Positions 9,680 to 20,391 are shown, numbered from the stretch's first letter. The stretch: 64,000 nucleotides of DNA from Adiantum capillus-veneris (GCA_014529385.2 CM043967.1:129827182-129891181); one strand, 5' to 3'. A program made the numbers and translations. Notes: a model not told the origin generated them from the letters alone.

Positions 9680-10300
9680 ATGGCGGAGGAAGGGAAGCTC
9701 AAGATTGAGAAGTTCAACGGCAAAAACTACCAGCATTGGAAGATGCAGATTGAAGACTATCTCTACCAAAAGGACCTCTATTTGCCACTAGGCGGTCTTG
9801 CGAAGAAGCCCGCAACAATGGCAGATGAAGCATTGATTGTCCTTGATTGAAAGGCACTGGGAACAATCCAGTTAAGCTTGGCGTCAACGGTGGCCTTCAA
9901 TGTTTCGGAGATGAAGACCACGTAGGACTTGATGAAGTCACTTGACGACTTCTACAAGAAACCATCGGCATCCAATAAGGTATTTCTTATGAAGCGCTTG
10001 TTCAATCTAAAGATGGCAGAGAATGGTTCAGTTGCAGAACACCTAAATGACTTTAACACAAACATAAGTCAACTTCAATCAGTGAAAATCAATTTCGATG
10101 ACGAAGTGCGAGCTCTCCTTATACCATCATCTCTACCGGATAGTTGGGATAGCCTTGTGATGGCTGTAAGTAATTCTATCTCTGGCACAAATACTCTTAA
10201 GTTTGATGATCTGGGTGTTCCTAAGCGAGGAAATGCGAAGGAGAAGCAGAGGAGAATCATCAAGTGCTGCACTATCAGTGGAAACAAGAGGAAGGCCTAA
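9680..10300 (+). pseudogene. Copia-2 Gag (broken)
   Basis: It starts ATG-GCG-GAG-GAA (MAEEGKLKIEKFNGKNY), the classic copia Gag N-terminus with a W-x-M helix (HWKMQIEDYL). In-frame stops occur at 9848-9850 (TGA) and 9923-9925 (TAG). The frame then continues through FYKKPSASNKVFLMKRLFNLKM and LPDSWDSLVMA, typical of the UBN2-type Gag domain. Near 10215 a frameshift moves the coding sense into the next frame, which carries the zinc knuckle and protease. The product would form the cytoplasmic particle. Confidence 0.85.
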
Positions 10301-11125
10301 GGAGAGGTTCAAAAACCAAAAGGGTCGTGATCGCTCAAGGCGGAGCAAGTCACGCACAAAGTCAGTTCTTGAATGTTGGAACTACGGTAAGAAGGGCCAC
10401 TTCAAGAAGGATTGCTGGTCCAAGAAGAAGAAGGAGACAGAGTCTCAAGACAACAAGCCAACATCGGAGGTCAATGTGGCAGGTAAAGTAGAGCAAGATG
10501 CTCTAATTCTCTCATTAGACAATGTGTCTAATTCCTGGATAGTAGATTCCGGGGCTTCATTCCATGCGACACCACACAAGCAACATTTCCAAGACTACAC
10601 CAAAGGTAGTTTTGGGTATGTATACTTGGGAGATGATGAAGCTTGTGAGATTGTTGGCAAAGGTATAGTTTCTGTCAAAACTGCTAACGGAAATGAATGG
10701 AAGCTTAAAGATGTTAGGCATGTTCCTTCTCTTCGCAAAAATTTGATCTCTACAGGACAATTGGACGATGAAGGTCACAACATTGCATTCGGAAACAAAT
10801 GGTGGAAGATCTCAAAGGGATCTTTGGTGGTTGCCAAGGGAGAAAAAGTCGGTACACTTTACTTGTGTACTGTTAGCACGCAACCTTCAGCTTGTACAGC
10901 AACTACAGAAGTTGACAGTGCGGTGTGGCACTACCTACTTGGGCATATGAGTGCCAAAGGAATGCAATTTCTTCAAACAAAGAAGCTTCTACCAGGTTTG
11001 AAAGAAGTGGACTTAGAGTTCTGTGAAGATTGTGTTTATGGTAAACAAAAGAGGGTAAAATTTCAAAAATCAGGAAATGAAAGAAAAAATAAAAAACTTG
11101 AGTTGGTTCATTCTGATGTTTGGGG
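10206..11125 (+). CDS. Copia-2 nucleocapsid, protease and N-terminal integrase
   Basis: This frame carries a basic linker and a zinc knuckle [14 protein letters not shown] in which the second Cys is replaced by Tyr, so metal binding is doubtful. The aspartic protease follows, with catalytic [13 protein letters not shown]. The integrase zinc domain (WHYLLGH...CEDCVYGK) comes next, then the start of the catalytic core at VHSDVWG. An exact 23-bp tandem duplication (11103-11125 and 11126-11148) destroys the frame here. True translation would run on from Gag as a polyprotein, as is usual for copia. Confidence 0.85.
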
Positions 11126-11148
11126 TTGGTTCATTCTGATGTTTGGGG
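11103..11148 (+). repeat. Exact 23-bp tandem duplication in copia-2 integrase
   Basis: Two identical adjacent 23-base copies (11103-11125, 11126-11148) start ttggttcattctg. Because 23 is not a multiple of three, this breaks the integrase frame. Confidence 0.95.
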
Positions 11149-11464
11149 TCCTGCAAGTACACCATCACTTGGTGGCTCATTGTACTATGTAACATTCATA
11201 GACGATGCGACGAGAAAAACATGGGTTTATGTCATGAAGAATAAATCCGATGTATTTTCCATATTTAAAAGGTGGAAAGCCTTTTTGGAGAATGAAACAG
11301 GTACCAAGGTTAAATGCCTTAGATCCGACAATGGAGGCGAATATTGCAGCCAAGCTTTTGAAAGCTTTTGTGCTAGCAACGGCATTCGGAGGCAAAGGAC
11401 AACCCCAAGGACACCTCAACAAAATGGGATTTCGGAAAGGATGAACAGGACAATCATGGAATAA
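11120..11464 (+). pseudogene. Copia-2 integrase core
   Basis: It resumes after the 23-bp duplication: [24 protein letters not shown], then LRSDNGGEY and the TPQQNG(I)SERMNRT block carrying the D-D-E catalytic residues. It ends at TAA 11462-11464, within the rve core, in the same frame as the RT ORF that follows. In a functional element this would be one polyprotein that inserts the cDNA into chromosomal DNA. Confidence 0.85.
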
Positions 11465-11473
11465 GCACGAAGC

Positions 11474-13231
11474 ATGCGGCTACATGCAGGCCTACCGCTT
11501 GAGCTTTGGACGGAAGCTGTAAGTACGTCTGTGTACTTAATCAATCGGTCACCCTCAATGGCATTGGATGGGGGAGTTCCAGAAAAGGCATGGACAGGTA
11601 AACCGGTGAATTATGCATTTCTCAAGGTGTTTGGGTGTGAGACTTTCATGCACATAGATAGAAGCCTAAGATCAAAGCTAGATGCAAAGTCCAAAAAGTG
11701 TTTCTTCATTGGCTATGGAGAGGGAGACTTTGGGTATCGCCTATGGAATCCTGAAGATGGTAAAATCTTAAGGAGTAGGGATGTAATTTTTAACGAAAAA
11801 AATATGTACAAAGATTACTTGGAAAGAAAACAAACAAAAGAAACAGGTGATGAGTACATGGAGCTTGAGGACGGTGAAGACTCAAGGACTGCAAACGGTG
11901 ACAATGTGCAACAACGTCAACCAAATGAGGAGCCTCAACCTATTCCCCGAAGATGTACAAGAGCAAGTAGACCTCCAGAAAGGTTTGTTCCTTCCTTCAA
12001 CCATCTCTTGATCTTAGATTCTAGAGAGCCGGAATCATACGAAGAAGCTATGCAACATGAATCCAAAGAAGAATGGACGAAGAGCATGCAAGTGGAGATG
12101 GACTCACTACATCGCAACCAAACATGGGAGTTGGTTGAGTTGCCTAAAGGTAAGCAGGCACTTCAAAACAAATGGGTGTACAAGCTGAAGGAAGAAGAAG
12201 GTGGGAAGAAAAGGTACAAGTCTAGGCTTGTGGTAAAAGGTTTTTCTCAAAAGAAAGGTATTGACTTCAATGAAATATTTTCTCCTGTTGTAAAAATGAA
12301 CTCAATTAGGCTTGTCTTAAGCCTTGTGACTGCTCATGATCTAAATCTCGAGCAAATGGATGTAAATACGGCATTCCCTCACGGTGACTTAGAGGAGGAA
12401 ATCTACATGCTTCAACCAAAGGGGTATGAAGTAAAAGGTAAGGAGAAAATGGTTTGCAGATTAAAGAAGAGCTTGTATGGTTTAAAGCAAGCATCAAGAC
12501 AATGGTACTTGAAGTTTGATCGATGGATGTTGGATCATGGATTCACAAGATGCAACTCGGATCACTGCGTCTACACGAAGAATTTGGGAGATGGGAAATT
12601 CATCATCCTAATGTTGTATGTTGATGACATGTTGATTGCAAGTGCTAACATGCAGGACATCAAAGACCTAAAAGAGGAGCTGTCCAAATCTTTTTCAATG
12701 AAAGATTTAGGGGCTACAAAGAGGATACTTGGTATGAAAATATCAAGGGACAGGACGAAGAAGACAATAAAGCTATCTCAAGAAGATTACATCAAGAAGG
12801 TACTAGAAAGGTTTGCAATGCAAAATGCAAAACCAGTTTCTACACATTTGGCTGGTCATTTTAAACTAACGAAGGACATGTGTCCAAAGACACAAGAGGA
12901 GATAGCCTATATGTCTAAAGTTCCATATGCTGCAGCGGTAGGTTCTCTAATGTATGCTATGGTCTGGACAAGGCCAGACATTGCACATGCAGTGGGAGTT
13001 GTGAGTAGATTCATGGACAACCCAGGTAAAGAGCATTGGCAAGCTGTGAAGTGGATACTTAGGTATCTAAAAGGGACAACAACAAATGCTTTGTATTGTG
13101 GAGGAACTGATATTTTTCTAGAAGGGTATGCTGATGCAGATATGGCAGGTGACAAAGATACTCGAAGGAGAACTACTGGCTATGTGTTCACGGTTGGAGG
13201 CACAACAGTAAGCTGGGCTTCAAAGCTGTAG
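11474..13231 (+). CDS. Copia-2 integrase C-terminus, reverse transcriptase and start of RNase H (585 aa)
   Basis: The ORF contains the integrase-RT linker, then RT from about residue 200: WTKSMQVEMDSLHRNQTWEL, KWVYKLK, FSQKKGIDFNEIFSPVVKM, QMDVNTAFPHGDL, the YGLKQASRQWY block, and the catalytic motif YVDDMLIA near residue 380. RNase H begins with YADADMAGDKDTRRRTTGYVF. The ORF stops at TAG 13229-13231 (SWASKL-stop), where copia elements normally have Gln or Lys, so it is a nonsense mutation within RNase H. Confidence 0.92.
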   Translation: MRLHAGLPLELWTEAVSTSVYLINRSPSMALDGGVPEKAWTGKPVNYAFLKVFGCETFMHIDRSLRSKLDAKSKKCFFIGYGEGDFGYRLWNPEDGKILRSRDVIFNEKNMYKDYLERKQTKETGDEYMELEDGEDSRTANGDNVQQRQPNEEPQPIPRRCTRASRPPERFVPSFNHLLILDSREPESYEEAMQHESKEEWTKSMQVEMDSLHRNQTWELVELPKGKQALQNKWVYKLKEEEGGKKRYKSRLVVKGFSQKKGIDFNEIFSPVVKMNSIRLVLSLVTAHDLNLEQMDVNTAFPHGDLEEEIYMLQPKGYEVKGKEKMVCRLKKSLYGLKQASRQWYLKFDRWMLDHGFTRCNSDHCVYTKNLGDGKFIILMLYVDDMLIASANMQDIKDLKEELSKSFSMKDLGATKRILGMKISRDRTKKTIKLSQEDYIKKVLERFAMQNAKPVSTHLAGHFKLTKDMCPKTQEEIAYMSKVPYAAAVGSLMYAMVWTRPDIAHAVGVVSRFMDNPGKEHWQAVKWILRYLKGTTTNALYCGGTDIFLEGYADADMAGDKDTRRRTTGYVFTVGGTTVSWASKL

Positions 13232-13234
13232 AAA

Positions 13235-13579
13235 GTGGTTTCACTTTCTACCACGGAAGCAGAGTATGTAGTAATGACGGAGGCAAGCAAAGAAATTCTG
13301 TGGCTTCACAGATTCTTAGAAGAGCTTGGATTCAAACAAGACAATTGTGTCTTGTACAGTGATAGCCAAAGCGCTATCCATCTTGCGAAGAACTCAGCCT
13401 TTCATTCAAGGACAAAGCACATTGAGGTGAGATATCACTTCATACGCACTCTTTTGGAAGAGGGACAACTAAAGCTAGGAAAGGTGCATACAAGTGAAGA
13501 TCCTGCAGACATGTTTACAAAGGTGGTCAACAAGGAGAAGTTGAGTTTTTGCTCATCTTCAATCGGCATTCAAGGATAA
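13235..13579 (+). pseudogene. Copia-2 RNase H C-terminal part
   Basis: It continues directly after TAG 13229-13231 in another reading-frame segment: VSLSTTEAEYV, LYSDSQSAIHLAKN, FHSRTKHIEVRYHFIR and EDPADMFTK are canonical copia RNase H motifs. Its last codons lie about 60 bp before the 3' LTR. A purine stretch atgggagat precedes the LTR as PPT. Confidence 0.88.
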
Positions 13580-13639
13580 GAAGCCAGAATGGAAAGCAGT
13601 CACAGGTTTGGTTTGGAGATCAGTCTCCAAATGGGAGAT

Positions 13640-14378
13640 TGTTAAGTATGGAGCCTGATTTACCCTTGTAATTTTCTGTGTTAAAAGGGCACATTTGTAA
13701 GGCCCCCATTATGAGGAGAAGCCATCGTGCGTGAAGGAAAATCACTCATCGGAAACCAAAATTTTCACGGACAAGAATCAGGGGCAACTTTAGAGGCCTC
13801 GAGGACGGAGGTCCCCAAGACTTTTTTTTTTCGCCGGAATATTATGGCTGGACGGCGGCCGGAAAGTGGTCGGAAAACAACCGGTCGGTTGGCCGGTGGT
13901 CGGAAGTCAATGGCCGGTGGCCGAATTCAATGGCCGGTGGCCAAATTCAAAAGCGGAATTGTCTTCTCAAGGGTGGCCACACATAGGCGGATTGGAGGGT
14001 CCGATTTGGACTTATTCGCACAAGGGCGGCTACACATGGCTGTCTCTCATAAGAGAGGGCAGCCCTTTTGGCCTATAAAAGGAGGCCATTTCTACACACA
14101 TTTCATAGTGTGAAGTTGATGCAACAAGGTGAGTGTCAGGTGCTGAGAGTGAAGCAAGGCGGGAGCTCTATCAAGGGTTTAATCCCTTTGTAAACTACGT
14201 CTTCTTTTGAAGTGCTAAAGCCATTGAGTGGCTGCTTTCCCGTGGACATAGCCCACATTGGGTGAACCACGTATATCGTGTGTACTCTCTCTCTCTCTCT
14301 ACTCTATAATCTCTTGTGTGTGAAATCTATCTCTCTCCATTAAGTAATCTACTCAAAAATCTATTTAGCTACGTCTTA
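13640..14378 (+). repeat. 3' LTR of copia-2
   Basis: It starts TGTTAAGTATGGAGCC and parallels 8865-9606 up to CTACGTCTTA. The (CT)n tract is shorter than in the 5' LTR, and one extra GGCCG-type block is present near 13919-13940. The terminal bases do not match the 5' LTR end, so the boundary is approximate. Confidence 0.85.
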
Positions 14379-14685
14379 CCAGTTACACGAGTCTGTGGAG
14401 GGGTCCTCCACTTTACATGGTTGGGTGGGAGGATCAGGTTTGTCCGTCGATGTAGGTTTGTCCATCGATGCTGGTATGTCTGTTGGTGTGGTTGTTGGGC
14501 AAAGTGGTGAGCACGATAGTACTCTTTTGAGTGCTTGGATGCCAATGGCTGCGTGGAGCAGTGAAGCTATGTTGTGTGCACTTTGGGTGCACTATTGCGT
14601 TTGTGTTGGGGTGCAACACTACAGGGAATTGCTACTTGTGGATGGACAAGACCAGTACTACCAGGTGTTTGATCCTGGTGGATGA
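14379..14685 (+). pseudogene. Element D ORF remainder after the copia-2 insertion
   Basis: An open frame to TGA 14683-14685 with sequence like GGSGLSVDVGLSIDAGMSVGVVVGQ. It lies between copia-2 and the D 3' LTR and is probably the far end of the D ORF. I recognise no domain. The bases that follow, to 14880, are non-coding and end in the purine-rich PPT. Confidence 0.45.
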
Positions 14686-14880
14686 TAGTGGATAAAGCAA
14701 GGGGTTCGGCAACCCGCCTAAGGGAAGGCCAGCAGAAAAGCAGAAGCTATGTATATATTGTACATACAGGTTGTGGTGTGGTTTGAGGTTTGCTCAGTGT
14801 TGGTGTGGTTATGCCGTTTTGGTGTGCAGTGAGTATGCTTTTGGTTGAGCATAAATGCTCAACAAGGGGGTGGGCAATGA

Positions 14881-16460
14881 TGGTGCAGCCAAAGTTGGTT
14901 CGCGTTGGAAAGTGTGCTATGTAGTGCAAAGGGTGCTAGCATACGCATGGCAAAGGTCTAAAGCAGGAACGAAGGCCCTGGGAGAGAATGTCGTGGCGGA
15001 AGTGTATGTTTGATGTGGCTTTTTAGGCCGATGGTATGCTGCCAGGTGCTAAATTGGATGGTGGCCTCATGTGTCCGAAGTGATGGTTTTGTGTGCTGAA
15101 ATGTGATGCTTGATGTGCTCTAGAAGCTGGTCCAGACGGCTCGTCAAACGGAGCCCGGATGTGCGATATATGGCCAGTTGAAGTGGGATGTGTTTGCAAA
15201 TCCTCGCCGGATTGGGCGGGCACAGGTGGTTGGTCAAGGCAGGTGTGAAATGATACACGGGAAGTGCTCGAGTTCTAGAGCATGCCGGTCTTTTCGGATT
15301 GAGAATCGGGCTTCTGGATGGAAAGTTATGGACGATCAAGTTTTGACAGGGGCCAGTTTTGAGGCATTTGGGAGTCGCATTGGGAACTGCGCAATTTGGT
15401 GTTTTCTTGAGCTCGCCGGGTGTCTGGTGGGTAGTATGCAGCATGTGATGCTAGTCGGAGTCGACGGCACCTGAATCGGAGTCCGGAGCATAGAGATATG
15501 CTCGACCGAGGTCGATAGTTTGTAGGGAACGTGGATGATCGGATGGTTTTTCCAATGTTTGGAACACGCCATGTGAGACTGATGAGGCATCATGACGTGG
15601 AGCCGATAGGTGGATCTCCCATGCAGCATAGCCGGAAAACTTATTGGGCGAGCCCGGGAACATGGAGCACCGACCACATGAGAGACGGGTGATTAAAGTC
15701 TTTGGCTATAAGTTCAAAGGGAAAAGGGTGACCCCTTAGCTTTGGTGGAGTTTGCTCAAAAGAAAAAGGAAAAGGATTCACAAAAGAAAGCCTAAGCTGA
15801 AAAAGCAAGTTTTTTTTCCTTTTGTTGTGTGGAAGCTAGGAGGTGAGAAAAAGAAAGAAGAAGGCAGCGAGAAAAGGGGGTTTTCCCTTTGGGCTTGAAA
15901 AAAAGAAAAAAAGAAGGGGAGAGAACTTCTTCGAGGAGTCTTTTTGGTCTTGGGTTACTCGCTCGTTTGGAGCCACAGGGAGCTCACGAGGAGTACAAGC
16001 CATGGAGTCCTTGAAGCCGGAGGGCTCGCCCTTGTGTACTTTCTGATGTGCGTCGGTTGCGGCATTGATCCTGTATTTGTAAAGCAGAGTTTACCCCCAT
16101 TGCATTGAGTCTCTTGCGTAGTCTTATCCCCCCTTTCCCCCCTTCTCTTTTGCTCTCGTGTGTGTGCGTGCGGGCATGTCGGCAAGTGTGCGCCGCCCCA
16201 ACGAAGTGTTGCAGAGAGAGAGAGAGAGAGAGAGTGCGTGTGGCGTTTTGAGCGTGTGGGAGAGCGTAAAAGCTACTGCATTGAGGTGCGCGGTTTGTGT
16301 GAGTTAGGGTGTGTCTATGTGAGCGCGTGTGCGCGCGTGGTTTGGTGAAAAGAGCGAGTCGAAGGTGCTCGCAAAGTGGATTGGGGTGCAGTGTGTGCCT
16401 TGAGCTATAGGAGGCATTCCGTGCTGGCGCGTTGGGTGTGCTCCCCATTCCCCCTCTCCA
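14881..16460 (+). repeat. 3' LTR of element D
   Basis: A 1580-bp partner of 5629-7282. It has (AG)11 at 16213-16234 instead of (AG)40, plus scattered substitutions and small deletions. It ends CTCTCCA at 16460, followed by gcgt and then immediately by the LTR of element C. Confidence 0.88.
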
Positions 16461-16464
16461 GCGT

Positions 16465-16518
16465 TGTTAACCCTCATGCACATTCCTATCACCTACGACG
16501 GACATTGTATTATTTATC
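16465..16518 (+). repeat. Element C 5' LTR, first part
   Basis: TGTTAACCCTCATGCAC onward matches 47361-47414. It is interrupted at 16518 by copia-1 and resumes at 21667. Confidence 0.9.
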
Positions 16519-16744
16519 TGTTGGAATTAGGGTTGTAGAGAAACACACACAGCTTGGAGAAGACGAAGGAAGCTCAAGGCACACAATAGAGAGTGAGTTA
16601 CTTAGTGTGCAATGGAAAGATAGATAGCCCTAGAGTCATGGACGTATATACAATGCACGGGGAAAAAACCTCCTAAAGAGGGAAAAAATGCCCCGGCGGT
16701 CCTAGTGTGTTCACACACATCACTACCACATGTATATGGTAACA
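16519..16744 (-). repeat. Copia-1 3' LTR
   Basis: A 226-bp LTR, nearly identical to 21435-21661. On the element's own strand a purine run (complement of aatcccccc, about 16745-16754) lies just inside it as PPT. Confidence 0.93.
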
Positions 16745-16819
16745 AATCCCCCCTGGAGTGATGCGGTGAACAAGAGCTAGCACATGAGTAAAGGGAAGTG
16801 ACATGCCCTGAGGACAGGA

Positions 16820-17932
16820 TCAGTCCACAAAGGACCCCAAAGCTTTGAGGAAAGCTTCAAGCTTCTCACGAGACAATGCCTTTGTGAAAAGATCTGCAAG
16901 GTTGTCCTGCGTTGGCACATAAGCCAAGCTGATCTCTCCTGCTGAGAGCCTCTCCCTGACATAGTGGTAATGCACCTCAATGTGCTTTGTGCGAGCATGA
17001 AAAACTGGGTTCCTCGCAACTGCCAATGCGCAGTGACTGTCAGTGTAGATAGTGTTGGCAGTGTCCTGTCCAACACCCAAATCAGCCATAAGGCGTCTGA
17101 GCCATACACACTCAACTGTAGCTGTGAAGACTGCCCTGTACTCAGCCTCACAACTCGAAGTGGCCACAGTAGGTTGCTTCTTGCTCAACCATGATATACA
17201 TGAACTTCCAAGCATGAAACAAAAACCACTTGTGGACACTCGCGTGTCAAAACAACCAGCCCAATCTGAGTCCGAAAAAGCATGTAAGTCTGGCGGCAAT
17301 GATCCCGCCTTGGGATAAAACAAGCTAAGATGTAAAGTGCCACTAAGGTAGCGAAAAATCCTCTTGACAGCGTGCCAATGCTTAGACCCTGGGCTATGCA
17401 TAAATCTGCTGACCTGTGAGACTGCAAACTGAATATCTGGCCTCGTGTTGCATACATAAATGAGGCAGCCAACAACAGTTTGGTAAAGAGTGACATCAGC
17501 AGGATCGCCAGCATCATGTAGACTCAACTTCAAACCTGTTTCCATGGGAGTGGCAATAGGTTTGCAATCCTCAACTCCAAACTTACATAGCAATGTCTCT
17601 ATGTAACTTTTCTGACACAAGGCAATACCACCATCACACTGCTTAAACTGTATACCCAAGTAATGATGCAACAACCCCAAATCTTTCATCTTGAAAGTAG
17701 TATTCAAATCAGCCTTAAATTCAACAATATGTCTCTCATTTGGTCCAGTGATCAGCAAATCATCAACATAAAGAACCACGATGAGAAATACATCACCCTC
17801 ACGCTTTACATACAATGTGCTTTCTGTTGGACTGTTACGAAAGCCTTGTTTGACCAAATGAGTGTCAGCTTTCCCATACCAAGCACGAGGAGATTGCTTC
17901 AACCCATACAAAGCCTTGTTACATTTGCACAC
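16820..17932 (-). CDS. Copia-1 reverse transcriptase C-terminal part and RNase H (370 aa)
   Basis: The minus-strand ORF begins KCNKALYGLKQSPRAWY, includes the catalytic VVLYVDDLLITGPN near residue 53, then RNase H with FSDSDWAGCFDTRVSTSGFCF, SWLSKKQPTVATSSCEAEYRA and FHARTKHIEVHYHYVRE. It ends near the PPT. It is preceded by TAG at about 17967 (VT-stop-PRGF), where related elements read Gln; a C-to-T change explains it. The ORF is an intact part of a broken polyprotein. Confidence 0.92.
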   Translation of the reverse strand: MCKCNKALYGLKQSPRAWYGKADTHLVKQGFRNSPTESTLYVKREGDVFLIVVLYVDDLLITGPNERHIVEFKADLNTTFKMKDLGLLHHYLGIQFKQCDGGIALCQKSYIETLLCKFGVEDCKPIATPMETGLKLSLHDAGDPADVTLYQTVVGCLIYVCNTRPDIQFAVSQVSRFMHSPGSKHWHAVKRIFRYLSGTLHLSLFYPKAGSLPPDLHAFSDSDWAGCFDTRVSTSGFCFMLGSSCISWLSKKQPTVATSSCEAEYRAVFTATVECVWLRRLMADLGVGQDTANTIYTDSHCALAVARNPVFHARTKHIEVHYHYVRERLSAGEISLAYVPTQDNLADLFTKALSREKLEAFLKALGSFVD

Positions 17933-17968
17933 TTTGTCCTCTTGTCCTTTTATGACAAAACCGCGAGG

Positions 17969-18310
17969 CTACGTTACATAAACTTCCTCAAATATGTCAC
18001 CATTCAAGAAAGCAGTAACAATGTCTGATTGATGTACATCCCAACCAAAATGAGCTGCCAATGCACATAGAAAATGCACAGTAGTCATACAACAAGTGGG
18101 AGCAAAAGTTTCTTCATAATCTATGCCTTTTTGTTGTGCATAACCCTTTGCAACAAGTCGAGCCTTATGGTGATCAATCTCACCATCCGGCTTGCGTTTC
18201 AACTTGTAAACCCACTTCGTACCAATGGCCTTTTTTCCAGGAGGCAAATCACATAAAGTCCATGTGTCATTTTCTATAAGTGCATCATATTCTGATTGCA
18301 TGGCAGCCAT
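17969..18310 (-). pseudogene. Copia-1 reverse transcriptase N-terminal part
   Basis: MAAMQSEYDALIENDTWTL, GTKWVYKLK, LVAKGYAQQKGIDYEETFAP and DIVTAFLNGDIFEEVYVT are canonical copia RT fingers and palm blocks. Two in-frame stops separate it from the upstream linker, and one separates it from the rest of RT. Confidence 0.9.
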
Positions 18311-18325
18311 CCAATTTTATGAATT

Positions 18326-18730
18326 CTATGCTTCATCAAAAGACAGAGGCTCCTCAACATCATGTAAACTAGACATAGCCAAAGCATAACAATCTGATGC
18401 ATAAGATGCATGGCGAGATCCTGAACGAGTACGACTAGACAAAGGTGCATCCAATTTACTGTCACGCAAAGTGTGCAGCAGCCATTTTGGCATACCTCTA
18501 GCCTGCTCATTTTCAGCCCTTTCCTCATCAAGTACATCATGTACATCTGCATCAGTAATAAGCTGATTTAAAACATTTTCAGAAACCCCCATAGGCTGTA
18601 CATTTGTCTCATTGGAACTTACATTCGTATTTCCACCACTGAAAAGAGGCAACAAAGTGTCATAAATGTCCTGTGAGCTTACATTATTGTCTCTAGTACA
18701 TGACAGCAAGGGCTGATCATAATCTTCCAC
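18326..18730 (-). pseudogene. Copia-1 integrase-RT linker
   Basis: A low-complexity Asn/Ser/Glu-rich segment with SSRTRSGSRHASYASD, as is typical of the variable region between copia integrase and RT. It is in the same frame as the RT piece after two stops (within about 18313-18325). The stretch 18731-19146 upstream should hold the rest of the integrase but is too decayed to read in one frame. Confidence 0.65.
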
Positions 18731-19146
18731 AAACTAACATCCCGATGACCAGAATACTTTTGTTTTGCGGATGATACAACCTATAACCTTTGCTTTCAGC
18801 ACTATAACCAACAAAAATACATTTGACAAGCCTTATCATCCAATTTCTGCGCTGCACTTGTGGCACCAAAGCATATGCCAAACCAAAAACACAGCATTGC
18901 TCAATAAAGGCTTTCTATCATGCCATGCTTCATATGAGTAATAACTGCAAAGATTTCATAGGACACCCTGTTAAGTACATAAGTGGCACACATAATGGCC
19001 CAATCAAGCCAAAAGAATGCGCAAAGCTTGACTTTTGACCCATACATCGTGCCATTTCTCTGTCAGTGACACTGTTCCTCTCAGCAACACTATTTTTCCT
19101 GAGGTGTATTAAGGCACTGTACATTGGTGTTTTATCCCACGACTAG

Positions 19147-19737
19147 CTAGAAATGCATTAAATTCATGAGACATATACTCCCCCCCTCGATCTGAACGGA
19201 GGGTGCCAATAGTACATTTCGAGACATTATAGCTAGAAATTGTTTGAAGCACATAAAAACTTCGGACTTCGCTTTAAGCGGAAATACCCATGCATGCTTG
19301 GAGTAATCATCAATGAAAGTCACGAAGTACAGGTAATTGCCCAAGGACGGAGTTTGCATGGGCCCATAAACATCACTATGCACAAGCTGCAACCTGCATG
19401 TGGCCCGAACTGAACCATCCTTTGGAAATTTAGAACGCTGCATCTTACCCAAAATACAGCCTTCACAAACATGTTTGACAGGTGCTTCAAGAGGTGGCAA
19501 AGAAGAAACCATATCAGATTTCTGCAAACGCAGCAAACTGGCAAAATTCAGATGACCAAAACGTGCATGCCAAAGTTTTGCATCTGAAAGCCCTTGAATC
19601 TGCAACAACAGCATTTGCAAAATTTTGTCCACACTTGTCATACAAAGTGAGCTTATACAGCCCACGGCACAAAAGGCCAGATGCAACAATTTCATCACCA
19701 AAATTGAGATCATGAACTGTACATCTGTCATCCACAA
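19147..19737 (-). pseudogene. Copia-1 integrase
   Basis: It reads the zinc domain (LWHARFGHLNFASLLRL...CEGCILGKMQRSKFP) and the first catalytic Asp block LVHSDVYGPMQTPSLGNYLYFVTFIDDYSKHAWVFPL. The frame is lost soon after, before the second Asp and the Glu, so an active integrase is not encoded. Confidence 0.88.
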
Positions 19738-20071
19738 ATTTGACTACAAGTCCAAGTCTAGCAAGTGCGGATACAGACAAGAGATTCTTCTTGATCCCAG
19801 GTACATAAAGTGCATCAACAAGTGTGAAGAAACTGCCATTAGCAGCAGTGAGCACAATCTTTCCAACTCCCTGAGCTGGATAAGAGGCGTTGTTGGCACA
19901 GGTGACTGAATTCCCATGAGGGACAGACTCAAGAGAGGTAAACAATTCACGATGTGAGGTAATGTGCTTTGTAGCACCACTGTCAAAATACCACACATGT
20001 GAATCTGCAGCAACTGACAAGCATGCATCATGGACAACAGGATTGTAAGTGCACTCTGCAATAAAGCCCAT
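19514..20071 (-). pseudogene. Copia-1 protease region
   Basis: It contains VWYFDSGATKHITSHRELF (catalytic DSG at the expected spacing after the nucleocapsid), then VDALYVPGIKKNLLSVSALA, typical of copia protease. It ends where the integrase frame takes over. Confidence 0.88.
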
Positions 20072-20229
20072 TCTGCATCAACATCAGCATTACAGTCTCC
20101 TTTCACAGAAGACTCAACAATGGCTACATTTGTAGTGGAACCACCCTCTTTCTTCTTAGCCTCTTTGGCCTTCAACTTAGGACACGACTTGATCAAGTGA
20201 TCATTGGCTTTACAATAATGGCAACGCAT
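19744..20229 (-). pseudogene. Copia-1 nucleocapsid zinc knuckle
   Basis: It opens with the CCHC knuckle CHYCKANDHLIKSC followed by PKLKAKEAKKKEGG. It then shifts frame relative to the protease. It binds RNA in functional relatives. Confidence 0.8.
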
Positions 20230-20391
20230 CTTCTTTTTGCCCTTATCACCAGAATTGCCAGACGAAGTGCTGCCAGCAAAAGCATTAGAAACAGAATTTT
20301 TGCCACTCGCAGCAGAACCATAAGAAGTGCTGCATTACCTGTTACCACCCTTCTTTGAGAAGCAATAAAAGCCTGTTCAACTGCACCGCTG

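Larger units (their letters stand above)
8865..14378 (+). mobile_element. Copia-2: Ty1/copia retrotransposon nested in element D
   Basis: About 5.5 kb with direct LTRs (8865-9606 and 13640 to about 14378) starting TGTTAAGTATGG. It has an initiator-Met tRNA primer site and copia-ordered domains: Gag, protease, integrase, RT, RNase H. It interrupts the D ORF. The last about 20 bp of the 3' LTR differ from the 5' LTR (which ends CTTATTTTCTAACA), so the right end is imprecise and I cannot confirm a target duplication (left flank catgc). The coding region has at least five breaks, so this copy is inactive. Confidence 0.92.
5629..16460 (+). mobile_element. Element D: gag-only LTR retrotransposon with nested copia-2
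   Basis: Two long direct repeats (5629-7282 and 14881-16460) begin TGGTGCAGCC and end CTCTCCA. The inside, once the nested copia element is set aside, is only about 2.1 kb: a gypsy-type Gag ORF with an acidic tail and no protease, RT or integrase. This is the architecture described in plants as TR-GAG, a non-autonomous element that must borrow pol from another family. A purine-rich stretch (aagggggtgggcaatga) ends at the 3' LTR and serves as PPT. The left flank is ggcgc; the right flank is gcgt, directly followed by element C. Confidence 0.8.
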
